Assembly (NCBI RefSeq): GCF_041260155.1
Contig: NC_091945.1
Span: 26,346,296 to 26,410,295 of the forward strand
Direction of reading: 5' to 3'
Origin: Ptychodera flava
Taxonomy: Eukaryota > Hemichordata > Enteropneusta > Ptychoderidae
Length of the DNA stretch: 64,000 bases
Position 1 is the stretch's first letter. Every line of letters begins with the position of its first letter. Position numbers and translations under genes: made by a program. This document shows, in pieces, positions 48,197 to 61,400 of the stretch. Below the pieces are notes generated by a model, which worked only from the letters and a program-made list of their open reading frames with translations, ran no database searches and was not told where the DNA came from.

Positions 48197-48549
48197 TAAT
48201 GGCAGAATGCGCCTCTGGGACAGATATTCGGGCTTTCTGGTACACCCCTAGTGAGGACTCATTTAAAGGTCTAAGTTTAAGACAACGATTACGAAAATCG
48301 ATTTTCTAAGGTTTCCCTATAGAAGTAACACAGAAATGGGCGTCATTTTGAGTTTAAGATATGTTCGGTAATTTTGTTCCCTTAGTTCCAAATTTTTCAC
48401 GGTGACCACCTGATCAATATTCTTGATTTGGTAAGATAATGCTCCCTAGTCAATATTCTTGATTTTGTAAGACAATGGTTGAAAGTTTCATTGAGGAAAG
48501 TTTGAGTAAAAGTTTAAGTCATTCACTTTGGAGGCGCATACTACCATGA
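48197..48549 (+). mobile_element. MITE family A copy within duplication copy A
   Basis: Degraded termini (GGCAGAATGCGCC .. GGCGCATACTACC), with the shared interior present. A short internal tandem duplication of the block around tcaatattcttgattt is specific to this copy. Confidence 0.75.
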
Positions 48550-49009
48550 AACAAATCTCCGAAATTCCATTGAGAGGGAGAGAGGGTCAGCCATGCTTTC
48601 CCGTGTTCTGAATACGTTGAGTAGCCCGAAAACACGAGGCGCGTGTCCTAAATACATGAACAACGCACTACTCTGTCTGCCGCGTGATTTGTAAAACTCT
48701 AATACTGAAAGCACAAAATGAAGTGCAGGCTACGTGCGTTACAGATAAATTTGGAAATCTCCGTTCGATAGTATGGACCTGAGGTAAATGGTTCCGTGTT
48801 TCATTTCTAGATTATATTGACTCTTGACCAACGTCGCTAGTTGGATCAATAGGTTCTCTATCTATATCTTAATTGGCATCTGTCATTCAATTTTTCATTG
48901 CATAGAATTGATGTTGTAATACATGTACTCTGATACTGTTGGCATGGCGTTGGCTATCTTTGTACACAGCGTGAGATTAAAGATGAGACATTCTTACTAT
49001 TTGAAACAT

Positions 49010-50515
49010 CTTTCTTTGAAATGTATTTGAGCTTCCTTGCCCGACAGAACTTCATATCTTGAATACTGCATAGATTCTCGCGTCACGACAACAAAGGTAG
49101 AGAACCCGTTTCAAATTTAAGTATGTGAGAAATTGGAATGGAAATCTTAACCGAGCAAAATTCATAGCCGTAGGTCTTCTTCGTTTTGACGTTGCAAGTT
49201 TCACATATTTAACAAGATCTTTGATAACTTTTATTTGATTTCATATTTGAAAGACGGGTTCATATTGACATTTTTCATTGTCAAGTACCCCAAATTTGTC
49301 ACTTATAATTCATGAAAATGGGCAAATTCAAACCTGTTTTTATTGGTAATCTAATATTTTATTTTGGATTTGAATATCAGGTCTTCTCAATCTGTCCGCT
49401 TCTAAAAATCAGCTCCGAAACCGTACACTTTGATATTATCGTTGACCAACAGAAAACGGGAACATAATCAGACCAGGCAGTGGTTTGGCTGAAGACTTCG
49501 GGGGGAAAAGTGGACGGCCAGGTAAAGCGTGTCGTAAATGTATTGTGGATGTAGAATGGGTATTTGAGAGAGGACTCTGTCCAACGTTTGCCGATTGTTG
49601 GTTCAAGGATTCTGTGCCCGTTTCAGCCGAATCGAATAGCTCGGATTATGAATAAGAGAAGACCATGGAGTTAATACTTGTTCATAATTAAAATCTTTCA
49701 TTAGTTAACTGACCCGGCAGGACTTGAATCCCTCGATTACCGTAAAAAATTAGACAGCAAGTCGGTAAAATACAGACAGTACTGACACAAACAACATATC
49801 CATACACTTATCTGCTCCATGTGATTCCATATATACAAGAATAATGTGTAAAACGGCGTTTGTTACGAAGGCGAAGTTCCTAAACTCTGTTCGTTGGACA
49901 CTTCAATCGCAATGCTGCGGGACAAAGCACCCTTACAGATTTATGCAGGGGTTTTTTCCGTACAACGCCCCGGTCCGATTGGCCACTGTCAAATTCAGTC
50001 TGATTATAGTGTGCATGTGACGATGTGCGTAGGACTTAAGCTTATAGCTTTAAAATTGAAGAATCCAACAAAAACAGCAACATTTCTTAGGACAATTTTA
50101 CTCGGGAGAATAAATACACAAGGGGTTGTGGTTTCAACCGTGCGGCGCTCCGTGCATCCAACGACATACTAATATTGAGTCTCGCAATCCACACGTCCAC
50201 AATTAGCAACCAAATGTAAGGTATATAATAAAACATCTTTTGAAGGCAAAGTAGAATTTATTTACAAATAATGACTTTGATGGTAGCTATGTTTACCATC
50301 AACACTGAGCGTCATGTCTACATAACTGTAAATAAGTAAAGCAAACGAAAAATGTACAAAGACAATGAGTTTAAGGAAGCTTCCTTCACCACCAAGTCTC
50401 ACCGACCCGAAAATATACTGTAAATTTAGTTGCATCATGATGTTGATCTCCTTTAATCGTTACACACCTTTGCTGTGGATTCTTATCTGTTACGTAGGTG
50501 TATTAGTTTTTGAAC
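49010..50515. other. No supported gene
   Basis: A frame at 49894-50172 is open for 92 codons but has no recognisable features. A B-box-like motif near 49725 lacks tRNA folding. Confidence 0.45.
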
Positions 50516-50866
50516 TCAAGGTAGTATGCGCCTCGAAAGTGAAAGACTTAAACTTTTATACAAACTTTCCTCAAGAAATAATTCAATCATTCTCTTTCAA
50601 AACCAAGAATAAAAATGGGGGTCACCGTGTAAAATTTGGTACTACAGAAACAAATTACCCAAGATTTATCGATCTTTGAAATTTCAAAATGCCGCCATCC
50701 CTGTGTTATCTCTATGGAGACAAAAATAGATTTTCGAAAAAAAAGCCAGTGAAAAGTTTTCTTTCACCAAGAGCTTTAAAATGAACCCAAACAAGAGGTA
50801 GATCAGAAAAGAATTGAAAAAGTTTGAGAGTCCGAATAACTGTACCCAAGGCGCGTTCTACCTCAA
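50516..50866 (-). mobile_element. MITE family A, inverted copy with TCAA flanks
   Basis: Complete copy from GGTAGTATGCGCCTCG to GGCGCGTTCTACC, bounded on both sides by TCAA. This supports a 4-bp target duplication with TTAA-like preference. Confidence 0.85.
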
Positions 50867-51159
50867 AGAATCTGTTGCAACTTGTTCGTTCACTGTGTCA
50901 TCCGCCTTTGTCGAATAACAATCAATTTCAATCCGATTGAAACCACCATATTTTCTCCCCTTGGTTGATAGCTCTGCTGGTGGACAGAAGTGTCTCCGAG
51001 GCTACCTTTTGCCCAGTTTAAGCTATGTATTCATTGCTTCGCTTCGATAACTTGTATTCGAAGTGTGATAGTGAGCGTACAAGCGTGAGTGCTTCACCAA
51101 CTCTGCAGCGGATGTAGGGGTCGCACTCAGAAAAAAATTGTAACAACTTAGCTCGGTTA

Positions 51160-52440
51160 TTAAACCAATCTTTTTTGAGATAAGGGATTTGGCCGAACGG
51201 TTTTGTATGTGGCTTCTACGCTAGGTGAATGGGTACCGTACGTTGTGAGTTCGAATCCGTTTGAAACCACGGTATTTTCGGACAGTACTTGATGTGAGTT
51301 GAATGTTGGTATTTCTCCGAAGTTTCCGTTTCTCATCATGTCTTTGACAAATCTTCTTTTTGATGTGGTGGTTTGAGTGGCGTCATTTCTGTTTGTGTTC
51401 ATGTAGTCTGAGATAAAATTTCTTCTGTTGTCTCTGCCAACATTTTATCAGGGTCGACATTATCAAAGGTTATACTAGGATCAATGATTGGGACAACATT
51501 ATCAGTAGTCTTTGTTGACTCCTCTGCGTTCTTCACATTTTTTCTTTTAGCATTGGGGAGATCATTTGCTGATAAGCCACTTTTTACCTCTTTCTTGTCG
51601 TTTCCTTTTATAGACTTCACCTTTCAATCGGAGTTTCCTTTGGCGACTACAGTTTCCTGTTTATTGAAACCGTTGTTTCCCTTGTAATTGCGTGGTTTTG
51701 TCGGCTTTTGCAGCGTAATTCATGGTTCTTGCTCGTTGTGGGTGTGTCACCATGATTCTTTGTCGAATTTTGGTAGATGTCTTTTTTACCGCAAGTTAAG
51801 CATGTTTTTGCCTTCGGACAGTTTTGTCCACTATGGCCTGGAATATGGCAGATATAACAGATGATTGGCGTGTTCATCTTTGCCGCCGGTTGATCCTGGT
51901 AACTAATGCTCACGGTTGAACCTTGAAGCTGATCGAATCTAACATGCTTAGGAATATCTCTCCTTATCTTCATCCTTACTACCAATTTACCACTTACGTC
52001 TATTTTATATTGCTTGGTTGCATCTACGTCCACTTCTCCGAAGATGGTGAGAAATTCAATGATTGGTTGAATATCCATTTCTTAATTCAAGTTACCTGGG
52101 ACGACTTTCTCGGTATCGAAGTTTAATGATTAGAACCACGCCCTTTCTCAGAGTAGTATACAATCCCACGCACGTGTTTTCTGTCGTCCTCTTAAAAAGT
52201 TACCCTGTTTTGAGTTTGATTGTTTTGAAAAAGAGCCTTCAAAGTATGGATTTTTTTCTCCATGATCATTTACATTTTGCGATCGATATCTCTGGCAATG
52301 CATTCCTGTATGTACACCTCTACTCAACAGGTCTCCCAACTTCACTCACGTTTTCAGGAACTTATAGTCCTTCTACCCGGCAATTATATTTTCGCTTCGA
52401 GCAAACTTATGCTATGATGAAAGAAAAAGAACCACATATT
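51160..52440 (-). pseudogene. LINE ORF1/gag-like relic with CCHC zinc knuckle
   Basis: A minus-strand frame (51647-52078) carries an RNA-binding region (..VRMKIRRDIPKHVRF..VSISYQDQP..) followed by a CX2CX4HX4C knuckle, CYICHIPGHSGQNC, and a second incomplete CxxC pair (TCLTCGKKD). This layout is typical of ORF1 proteins of non-LTR retrotransposons. Downstream minus frames (51399-51620, 51160-51402) are Ser/Thr/Asn-rich and may be the tail after a frameshift. Upstream, to 52440, frames are interrupted. No ORF2 follows. Confidence 0.6.
51184..51272 (+). ncRNA. tRNA-Ser/Leu-like sequence (pseudo-tRNA or SINE head)
   Basis: An A-box TTGGCCGAACGG and a B-box GAGTTCGAATCC are ~58 nt apart, as in tRNAs with a long variable arm. 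The acceptor and T stems do not pair well, so it is probably a degraded tRNA gene or the head of a tRNA-derived SINE. Confidence 0.4.
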
Positions 52441-52444
52441 GATT

Positions 52445-54660
52445 AGAACTTCAATTCATCCGGCGGTTCACATTTCAAAAAAACAATATGTTGATTCAAA
52501 CTTACCCTTAATTGACGCCTTGGCCAATCTTAAAGTGACATTCAAGAGAAAAGGTCGGAAATTAGTTCTTCCTGAGTCCTTGCGTCGGTTCTTTCTCATA
52601 TTGCTTCTTTTATAACGAATGATGACCCCAAGGATGGTGGAGTTGATCAATAGAGTCTATTTTAATGTTTCTCTCGTCGTATCCATATCCTGACATATCA
52701 TTTCGACGAAGGTAAGACTAAAAGAAACGGGAGCCTGTGGCTATACGACTCGTTTCGCGATCTTGAACAAAGGTTGCGAACATTAAAAAAAAATACACTT
52801 TAGCTACACTTAAAATTTCTTGCCGTTGGTGTGCTGTTAAATTCATTTTGGTAACGTATGTTTGAAGAAAGTCTGTTTTCACCATTTCAAAACACTTACA
52901 CCTTTTCGCTCACAATTACGACGACAGCGGAAATCCTTAACCACTAACTTCCATTAATTAATATCAAGAAAAAAGTCCAATCTAACAGGACAAATTATTG
53001 AACTAGGAAAGGAAATTATACTATATTTACCGATACTCGAATTAATAAATGAGCACTGTATGCGCCTATTAACCCCTGAGAAAGAATTACACTTTTGAAT
53101 TCACGAAAAAAAGCAATTAAGCGAAAACGTTGCTTTCTTCGTACCGTGTATGTTATTGAAATGATTAAACACAAGCAACAGACCAGAAACTTCACAGAGA
53201 CTCATTCCATCCCAAGTAAGTACTCCTGTATGAAGAAAGGAAAGTTGACCTATCATATAAACTTATCATTTTAAATATCTCTGGCCAACGAAATTAATTC
53301 AAGGATCAGTTAGATGTTTTGATATCTAGATTTTTGATAAGTTACGAGAAGTTGTAGTTTTGACGTGTCCAACCTCTGTTGAAGGCATTTAACTACGACG
53401 TCCTGTTTGATCCGTGGAGGTTTAACGATCATGTCATTAAATTGATATCTTTCAAATTAAATTTCAAGATATCACCGTGTACTAAAGTCATGTAGACATT
53501 TAACAATTGAATTCTTACATTTTATCTGTTTTCCTTTTATAATGTACAGACCCGCCAGAAAGTACTTACGCACCTCAAAAATAAACATTTGGCAAAAACT
53601 ATAACTCAAAAAATCGCACCAATGTGACTTATTTCCAAAAATAATTGATCTGCAGAAGGTTTAACCCATTTTAATCAATGCAGACCTGTTGTTGGACGTT
53701 AAATGCAAACGTACGGCGAGTGTTTTCAAGATAGCGAAATTTCCTACGGAAATTTCAATGGCGACGTACTCATTTGCATATCATTTGCATATAATTAACT
53801 TTGGCGCCAAAGTCCATGCGGTTAAATTTCTTCCATTCAAATATCGACCAATCAGGGTTTTTTAAATATAAGTCTGATTAAATATTGGGGCGGGAAAATC
53901 TGCCAGACTTGCTTATGAATATTCTGATAGAGGTCGTCGGAGGTTACTGTATAATTTCTGTTTGTAAACATTGCGTGACTGAAGCATGCCAAAATGTATT
54001 TTCCATGGTAATCTTCAAAGCTGTTTACGGCGTGCCTTGTTTGCCTGTGTATCATTGAAGCGATTGCCGGACAAATAAACATACCGAGATTACACCGTAA
54101 CCACAACTTTGAATTTGATCTTGTCGGCCGAGTTATTCATCTTTGGATTTTTGGGAAGATCTCGGTTGTACTGACGAAAGTGAAGTTGCTTTAGTTTTGC
54201 ACTGACAGGTAACAAGACTTTTAGAGCATATTCCTATGTGCTATCGCTGCATTGCTTATGTTGTATACCCACCGCAAGTGTTTTGTCGGAATATTGATAC
54301 GTAACAAAGTTTAATTTAATGTAATCATAATGGCGCACTTGCTATTACCATAGTAGCTTTTACTGAAATTAGAAATCGGACTTATCAAGCAAATAATTTC
54401 ACAATTTTCAATATTTATAATCTCGATATAATGACGTGTCAATACAGAATCAAGTTTGATCCTTGCTTCTCTTTAAATTCTCTGTAACCGGCACAATCAG
54501 CCAATGCTCGCAATTCGGTCGCACTTAGCCAGATGTCAGACGACTTGTCAACACTGAACATGTGACAATAGCGAAAACGCCAACCGTGAATGTGTACACA
54601 TGGCATGCGGCAATGGAGTCAAATTTTACGTCATGAGAGGGGCAAAAAATTACTTATGGG
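52445..54660. other. No supported gene
   Basis: AT-rich. Around 53570-53870 the sequence has repeat-like features (catttgcatatcatttgcat, inverted aaatttcc blocks) but no second copy in the window. Confidence 0.45.
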
Positions 54661-54846
54661 TTAAAGGTGTGCCTGTTCCAATTTTGCCACAGTTACCATG
54701 GAAAGAGAAAATCTTACCAATGACAGATTTTAAGCAGTGGCTGCTCTTTAAAAACAGCGTGCTCACATGGGCATTTTGAATACCAAGGAACGCCCCTTTG
54801 AACATGTATGGGCATATTTAGATTACAGGTGACTGTATACCTTTAA
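54661..54846. mobile_element. TTAA-flanked MITE (family B)
   Basis: 186 bp from TTAAAGGTGTGCC to GTATACCTTTAA: inverted termini AGGTrTrC inside TTAA on both sides. Interior unrelated to family A and non-coding. Confidence 0.65.
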
Positions 54847-54994
54847 GAGTTGAAAGTATAAGGACTTCAAATTAAACGCAGGGACTAGTTAAAGCCGATC
54901 CATCGTCTGTCACTGTCCACAGTACTCTGGCATCAAACAGGCAAAACTGTCCACAACCTCTCTCTGGTATGAATATAATCACTTTCTATATCCT

Positions 54995-55411
54995 TTGCTG
55001 TTTAAGCTGCAAAGCAAGGTTTTTACTGTGATGTCGTATTGCACTAACGGATTGTTCGCTCAATTACCTTTTGTTATTGCTCATTCCGAACCACTGTTTT
55101 ACAAACTTAATATTTTAGATATTTACAAACTGAGTAAATATTGTACTTGTATGTTTGTCTATGACTTAAAATCTAAAAATCTTCCTCATACAGCTGAATA
55201 CTATTTTGAGATTTCAAAGCACTCATATCTAACACGTTTAACACAAGTTGAAAATTTTCGTATCCCAAGTTCAAATTTGACAATTACACAACATAATATT
55301 AGGTATGCAGCTGTGAAACACTGGAATTCTCTGCCTGGCTATCTCAAACGATTGCCAAGTAGACAAGTTTTCAAGTCCGCATTGAAACATCATTTACTGA
55401 ATCTGCATTAA
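54995..55411 (+). pseudogene. 5'-truncated LINE: C-terminal part of a CR1/L2-type reverse transcriptase
   Basis: The open frame of 138 codons ends in a TAA and matches the region after the polymerase domain of CR1/L2-like LINEs. Diagnostic blocks are SEPLFYKLNILDIYKLSKY, ISKHSYLTR, HNIRYAAVKHWNSLPGYLK and the final FKSALKHHLL. The catalytic FADD motif and endonuclease are absent. A normal 5'-truncated insertion; the plus strand downstream (55412-55560) is probably its 3' UTR. Confidence 0.7.
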
Positions 55412-55490
55412 AACTGTGTGTGTTTCCATCACACTTAGGCCTAAGCTTGTACTGAATAATTATTAGTGTACTCAGAGGCCATGAACTTAT

Positions 55491-56122
55491 TGTTAGGGAC
55501 ATTTAATGTATTTACGTCATTGACACCTAATTATCAAGGATAAAGATAGACACTTTTACCCGGATTCTCCACCAAGTGTTATAGTCGTATCTCGCCGGTC
55601 TGGGGAGCGTACTCACTGCTGAGAGGTACTTCGAGATCTTTGACAGAGTAGAGACTCACAGAGTTGTTGGATATCAATAATGGTGGTTTATTACTGAAGT
55701 GCAAAGTTTACACATCAGATGCCCAGCTATCTCCGACTGAAAATAGTGGGTGATCATCCCTTTTTAAAAAGAAACCCTAACATCCTAATAAGATTAAATT
55801 AGTTAATCCTCCAATCACTAATCAACTAATATTTCCTGATTGGCTACAATAATTAATATATTCTTCCCTTCAAGAAATACATTACTAAACCTTCTCTGAT
55901 AGGATATTGATCATATAAAATCTTACATGATCTGCATAGGTGAAATCATCGTTATACAACATTTCCCTTATGTAATCGTCCCAGGGTCCTGCCTGGAATT
56001 TAAATATTGACTATAAGAATTCACTTTACTGCCTTGACACTAGATGTCACTAATAAAAGTGTTTATCTTTATCCTTGATACCTAGGTGCCAATGACGTAA
56101 ATACATTAAATATCCCTAACAA
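55491..56122. repeat. Inverted repeat pair, ~70-bp arms
   Basis: 55491-55559 and 56053-56122 are inverted copies (ttgttaggga..atttaatgtatttacgtcat..) about 90% alike. The left arm continues the LINE 3' region, so this may be two LINE tails facing each other rather than a transposon. The 490-bp interior has features of a minus-strand LTR (a cagtaataaa polyadenylation-like signal) but no partner. Confidence 0.7.
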
Positions 56123-56469
56123 CGGAGTTTGAACCAAGATGTGTGAAAATTCATAACGATCATTAACCCTTACACAGACTTGAAAAGTTCAGCCCTCTCG
56201 TTCACTGACCTTTGTACAGATTCCGAAATTACAAAAACAAAATCAGTAAGCCAAAGAAAATTTAGTCTGTAACACTACCTTAAGCAAACTGGTATTGCAG
56301 TTTACGCGAATTTACTTTAAGGCCAGACGAAATACCTGCTCGCAAGAAAATGTGTAGAACATCATTCAACTAAGGTTCTGCAAGTAGTTTGTGAAATGGT
56401 AAACTAGCCTGCCTATAGAGATTTAGGATTTGCCAAACTTTACTTTAGCAAATTGACGTATCGAAGAAA

Positions 56470-57058
<589 letters not shown>

Positions 57059-58993
57059 GTTATTCTTTACCGGATGGTGGGAAGTATGGACATTCTTGGA
57101 AATTAAGCATAAGCGTACATGATAGGCATTTTTGTAAACATCACTTGTCATGCTTGAATTATTTGCGTATTGACTATCTAATTTGCATCCAGTCTGAACT
57201 CACTTACAGCCCAAATTGTTACAAATTAGGATTGATACCGGTTACTTTATTACAGTCGTGTACAATTTGGGGTAATGTTATTTTCAAGATAGAGAGCTAG
57301 CTATTCCACAAAGAGCATTGTATGTCTGCTATGAGCCTTATAAAATTTGAAAATTATTTTGATCGTCTTTTGTAGGATTATATATTACCCTGCACGGATG
57401 ACAACTCATAATTTCTCTGCGTATGAATTTCACGATTTATTTCCGCAGTGACAGTCATTACTTGTATATTAAGTTGATAATGTTCTTTCCTTTGCCTTTC
57501 CGCAGATTAAACGAATGGTAAAAAGATGATCGAAGATCAGATGAGTTTACACGCACACACCCTTCGCAAGAAATGTGCTACTTAACTGTAAATCCATAAG
57601 GTAATTTTGAATGTTATTTACAACGTTTGATGATTGTCTACCGTTCTTTATTGAGAACCATCAGGGACATCCTATGATGATTGATACAGGCAACAAAATG
57701 CAGTCAACACGGTCGTGTCGCTATATCGATAGGCGAACGTAATTGCTCTACGTTGTCTGACAGCAAATTCTACACATCGGATCGTCGCGGCTGCGTTCAA
57801 TGATAGGCCGTGACTACTCTAAATGGTCTGACAGCGATGTCTACACAGTGCAGCTGTGTTTAGACGCCGAACAGGGAGATCACAGTTACTGCTGAAACCC
57901 TCATCAATATGTACTTAACTTAAGCATGCAATTTTCCGTCGTTTGCCAAGAAACCAGCAATACAGCCTCCAATTTATTCAGGTTGCCATAAACCATATCT
58001 GTATCACGTTTCATCAAATTTGGTGTGGCTATCATAAGTACATAACTTCGTTTCAAATTATTATTTTAAAAAATTACAATAACAAGTATACATATAACTG
58101 CTACATGTCTTCCACTCTAACTTTTCTGAGTATATTCAACACACGTGACAATTTCATCAGTTTTAGTCAAAGTCTTATAATAACGTACCTGAGTGTGAAC
58201 GTTTGTTAGAGTTCATACCATTAAATGACCATAAAACTATTATTTTTCTTTGAGTTTACTCAAATGTTTTATGTCTTATCTCTACAAGTGTCACAGAATT
58301 TGGTGCTTTCGTCATTGATATGTAATTTCGATTCAAAGTATTTGTGAATATTCAAATTAGTGATAAGTTGACGTTGAATCGTCATAAGTTTGTACGATCA
58401 ATATAGGAGTAGCACATACATTGAACCTAATGCAGCTATCTCTGAGAACATCCGATTTTTGGATGATTGCTTGCGTTCAAATTGGCATAAATTATAATGC
58501 TTATACCAACTAGAAACTTATGAGTAATGCCTCACTTGAAAATTAATCTATGTAATAGATTTGAATCTGGTCAGAGCAGCCGTTCTTCCGCGTCACACAC
58601 ACCAACATACGCACTCATACACACATACATGCACACGCTGGTATGACACTAGTGGCTCCCATGTCTGAACGTCAAAACTAAAATCACTACTTGATGTTTA
58701 CATTTTCCTGTCGGTAGCATGCAGACATTCTGATCACGTGACGTGAAAAGGGCATTAGCGAGTAACAACTCATCCTAATAAATCAATTTTTGACGAATTA
58801 CACAACTCGTTCCATCAGCTCTCTTTAAAACAGGATAAGTAACGTGACACATCAGAGTAAGTGTACATAAGCTTCTTTTAAAAATGATAATAATCCCCAG
58901 TTGGCACAGGCCCACCATAGCATTTCGTTTTAACAATCAAAGTACATCCGATGCAAAGATAGCGAGTACGTGTTTTACTTGGTATAGCTTTCT

Positions 58994-59300
58994 GACGATA
59001 GATGCGCCTCTGGAAGACACAGTGTTTAAGTACTTTTCTTGTATACTCCTTGTGAAAACTCTTCGTAGTTTTTCGAAAATCTATTTTTTTATTTATACCC
59101 ATAGATTTAACACAGGAATGACCGCCATTTTGAATTTCAAATATCGGTAAATGTTCGATAATGTATCCCTCGGTCCAAATTTTTCACTGTGACGCCTTGA
59201 TCATTGTTCATGATTTGTTAGGGAAATGGTTGAAAGTTTCATTGAGGAAAGTTTGAGCAAAAGTTTAAGTCACTCACTTTCGAGGCGCATACTACCTTAA
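58994..59300 (+). mobile_element. MITE family A copy within duplication copy B
   Basis: Right end intact (GAGGCGCATACTACCTTAA), left end degraded. Its position matches the MITE in copy A, so it inserted before the duplication. Confidence 0.75.
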
Positions 59301-59625
59301 ACAATATTTCCGAAATTCCAATGAGCGGGAGAGGGGGCGTAAGCCATGGCTGCCAATGCTCAATTCTTTTCAGCAGCGCCTGTCCTCAATTACAAGAGCA
59401 ACACATTACTCCGTCAGTGACTTGCAGGGGGCGTTCGGTGTTTGTAAAACTCTAATACTTGAAACACAAATTAAAGTACAGGCTACGTTACAGATAAACT
59501 TGGAAATCTCCATTCGGTTGTGTTGGACCGGAGGTGAAGTTGTTTCCGCGTTTCATTTCTAGGTTACATTGATTCTTGACCGACCTGTTGACATGTCGCT
59601 AGTTGAGTCAATAGGTTGGCTGGCT

Positions 59626-61400
59626 GGTTTCTTTATTACTACAAGTAATTTTATCAATTTTGACTGTGATATTTCAAATAAGACTTCGACTCCAAACCGT
59701 CTGACTGCTTCCTTTATTACCTATACGTCTTTATCTCCTCTCCAGCCAGTGCGCATACTGCTTTAATTGTTCCACAAATATTGCCAAGGGATCCGTCATT
59801 ATTTACGGCCTGGGGGTCGAAGGAATTTCGTCGGAATCAGAAATTTCGAGTAACCCCCCCCCCCACCGCCAACCATGATGAATTTGAGTAACCCCCTCTC
59901 TAAATCTGAAATTTTCACTGACCCCCTTCCCTTGTGAGTAATTGATGTGTGTAATGATGCTATCTGAGGTGTTTCAATTTATTTTTGCACTCAGTAAAAC
60001 TGTTTGGAAATTACATTGAGCACAGACATTTTATTACATTTTTGCATGACCAGTGTTTGAGTCACAATATTCAACAACCAAACAATGACCACACATGTTG
60101 TGAAAAACAATTTTCAGTTTGCCAGAGATTGAAGACAAATGAATATGCAGGAATGGAAAATCTGTGACCTTCTTGTGTCATTTCTCCAGCTTCCAGCTTC
60201 TAATGAAAAGCCTGAATATGGTATGTTTAAATGTCAAATGGTTATTTAACTGAGGTCAATTACAATGTTTTTGTGATAATAAACGATGAATTCACAACAG
60301 TTCAGTTTTGTCCTAGACCCCGTGAAATTTTTGAGAAATTGATGTGTGCAATATGGTGCAATCTGAGATGTATTTTCAATTTTCCTTTTACCAGTAAAAC
60401 TGTCAGAACACCCCAAGCGGGGAGAGCGCGAGACGGGGTGTCCCCACCTCTCGCATCGAAAATTTTGAGAAATTGATGAGTGCAATGGTGCAGTCTGAGA
60501 GGTGTTTCAAATCATTCCGCACAAAAAATTGAGTACCCCCGCCCCCGTTCTTCCTCTCCACATTTTGAGCAAGCCCATTGAAGTTTTCAATTTTTTGAGT
60601 GACCTCTCACATTCCTCCGACCCCACAGGCCGTAAATAATGATGGCTCCCTTTACTTGCTAATCAGCTGTCAGTATCAGAGGATTAACTGATTAACTAAA
60701 CAGCACAGCCGTCCTACACGTTGTAAAATAAGACAAGGGATAAAGATCACAGACATGGGGTCATGATGTCGTCCGTAAAACTAGTGGACGCTTAAAGTAT
60801 TCATGAATTCGTAATAAAAAAAGACGGTACAAAACTTATTATTCATAAATAAACGGGAAATTGGCTCGCTAGTGTGACCGGTCATTGTAAGAAAATACTG
60901 AAGAAAAGACGAAAACCCGAAAGCCACGACCTCACGACCGGTCACGTAGGAAAATGTCGGGAAAAATTCAACACTTTACAGCCAAGACCGGTTGTGGAGA
61001 CAAAATACTGAAAAAAGTGAATACCTGAAAGCCACGGTCGTTGTCGGTGAAAATTCAGCGCTTTACAGCCATGATTTGGCTATCAGTTGCGGAGAGAAAG
61101 TACTGAAAAAAGCCTCTAATTAACTAATCGGCTGTCCGTATCAGGGGATTAATTAAGTTAACACCACAGGCGTCCCACACTTATATTAGACTTAATTTAC
61201 TACATGTTACTTACTAATTAATCCGCTGATAGGGACAGCCGATTAGCAAGTTGGCAACGTTTGTGGAGCAATTAAAGTGGTATGTACACAAGTTGGAGAG
61301 GATTTAAAAGACGTATAGGTTATAAAGAAAGCAGACGATTTTGGGTCGAGATCTTTATTTGAAATATCATAATCAAAATTAATAAAATAAAATAAACCAA
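59626..61400. repeat. Inverted duplication flanking a mobile element
   Basis: 59626-59786 (plus) and 61252-61400 (minus) are inverted copies (shared block: tgatatttcaaataa, then tattacctatacgtctt). The homology resumes beyond the element at 60652-60730 (cttgctaatcagctgtc..). Further diverged copies of the latter lie at 61118-61185 and, inverted, at 61205-61252. A degenerate tandem repeat (gaccggt..aaaatactgaa..gaaagccacg) fills 60880-61100. Confidence 0.7.
59787..60651. mobile_element. Inverted-repeat transposon with an empty-site control
   Basis: 865 bp with ~40-bp inverted ends (AGGGATCCGTCATTATTTAC at left; AGGGAGCCATCATTATTTAC from the right). The interior holds three imperfect repeats based on aaattgatgtgtgcaat..gtgca.tctgag and C-rich stretches, with no coding capacity. 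The inverted duplicate of the flanks at about 61250 lacks the element (ttgccaacttgctaatc), showing it is an insertion. Confidence 0.8.

Larger units (their letters stand above)
44941..48880 (+). repeat. Segmental duplication, copy A
   Basis: Shares order and orientation with 56470-59625: the CTAT microsatellite, then a block starting ttattctttaccgg, then the region around 47640-48190, then a MITE family A copy, then a block near 48560-48860. Copy A has about 1.2 kb not present in copy B. Similarity is patchy, so the duplication is old. Confidence 0.75.

Noticed and set aside
49712..49790. B-box-like GATTCAAGTCC on the minus strand
   Set aside because: No matching A-box or cloverleaf stems.
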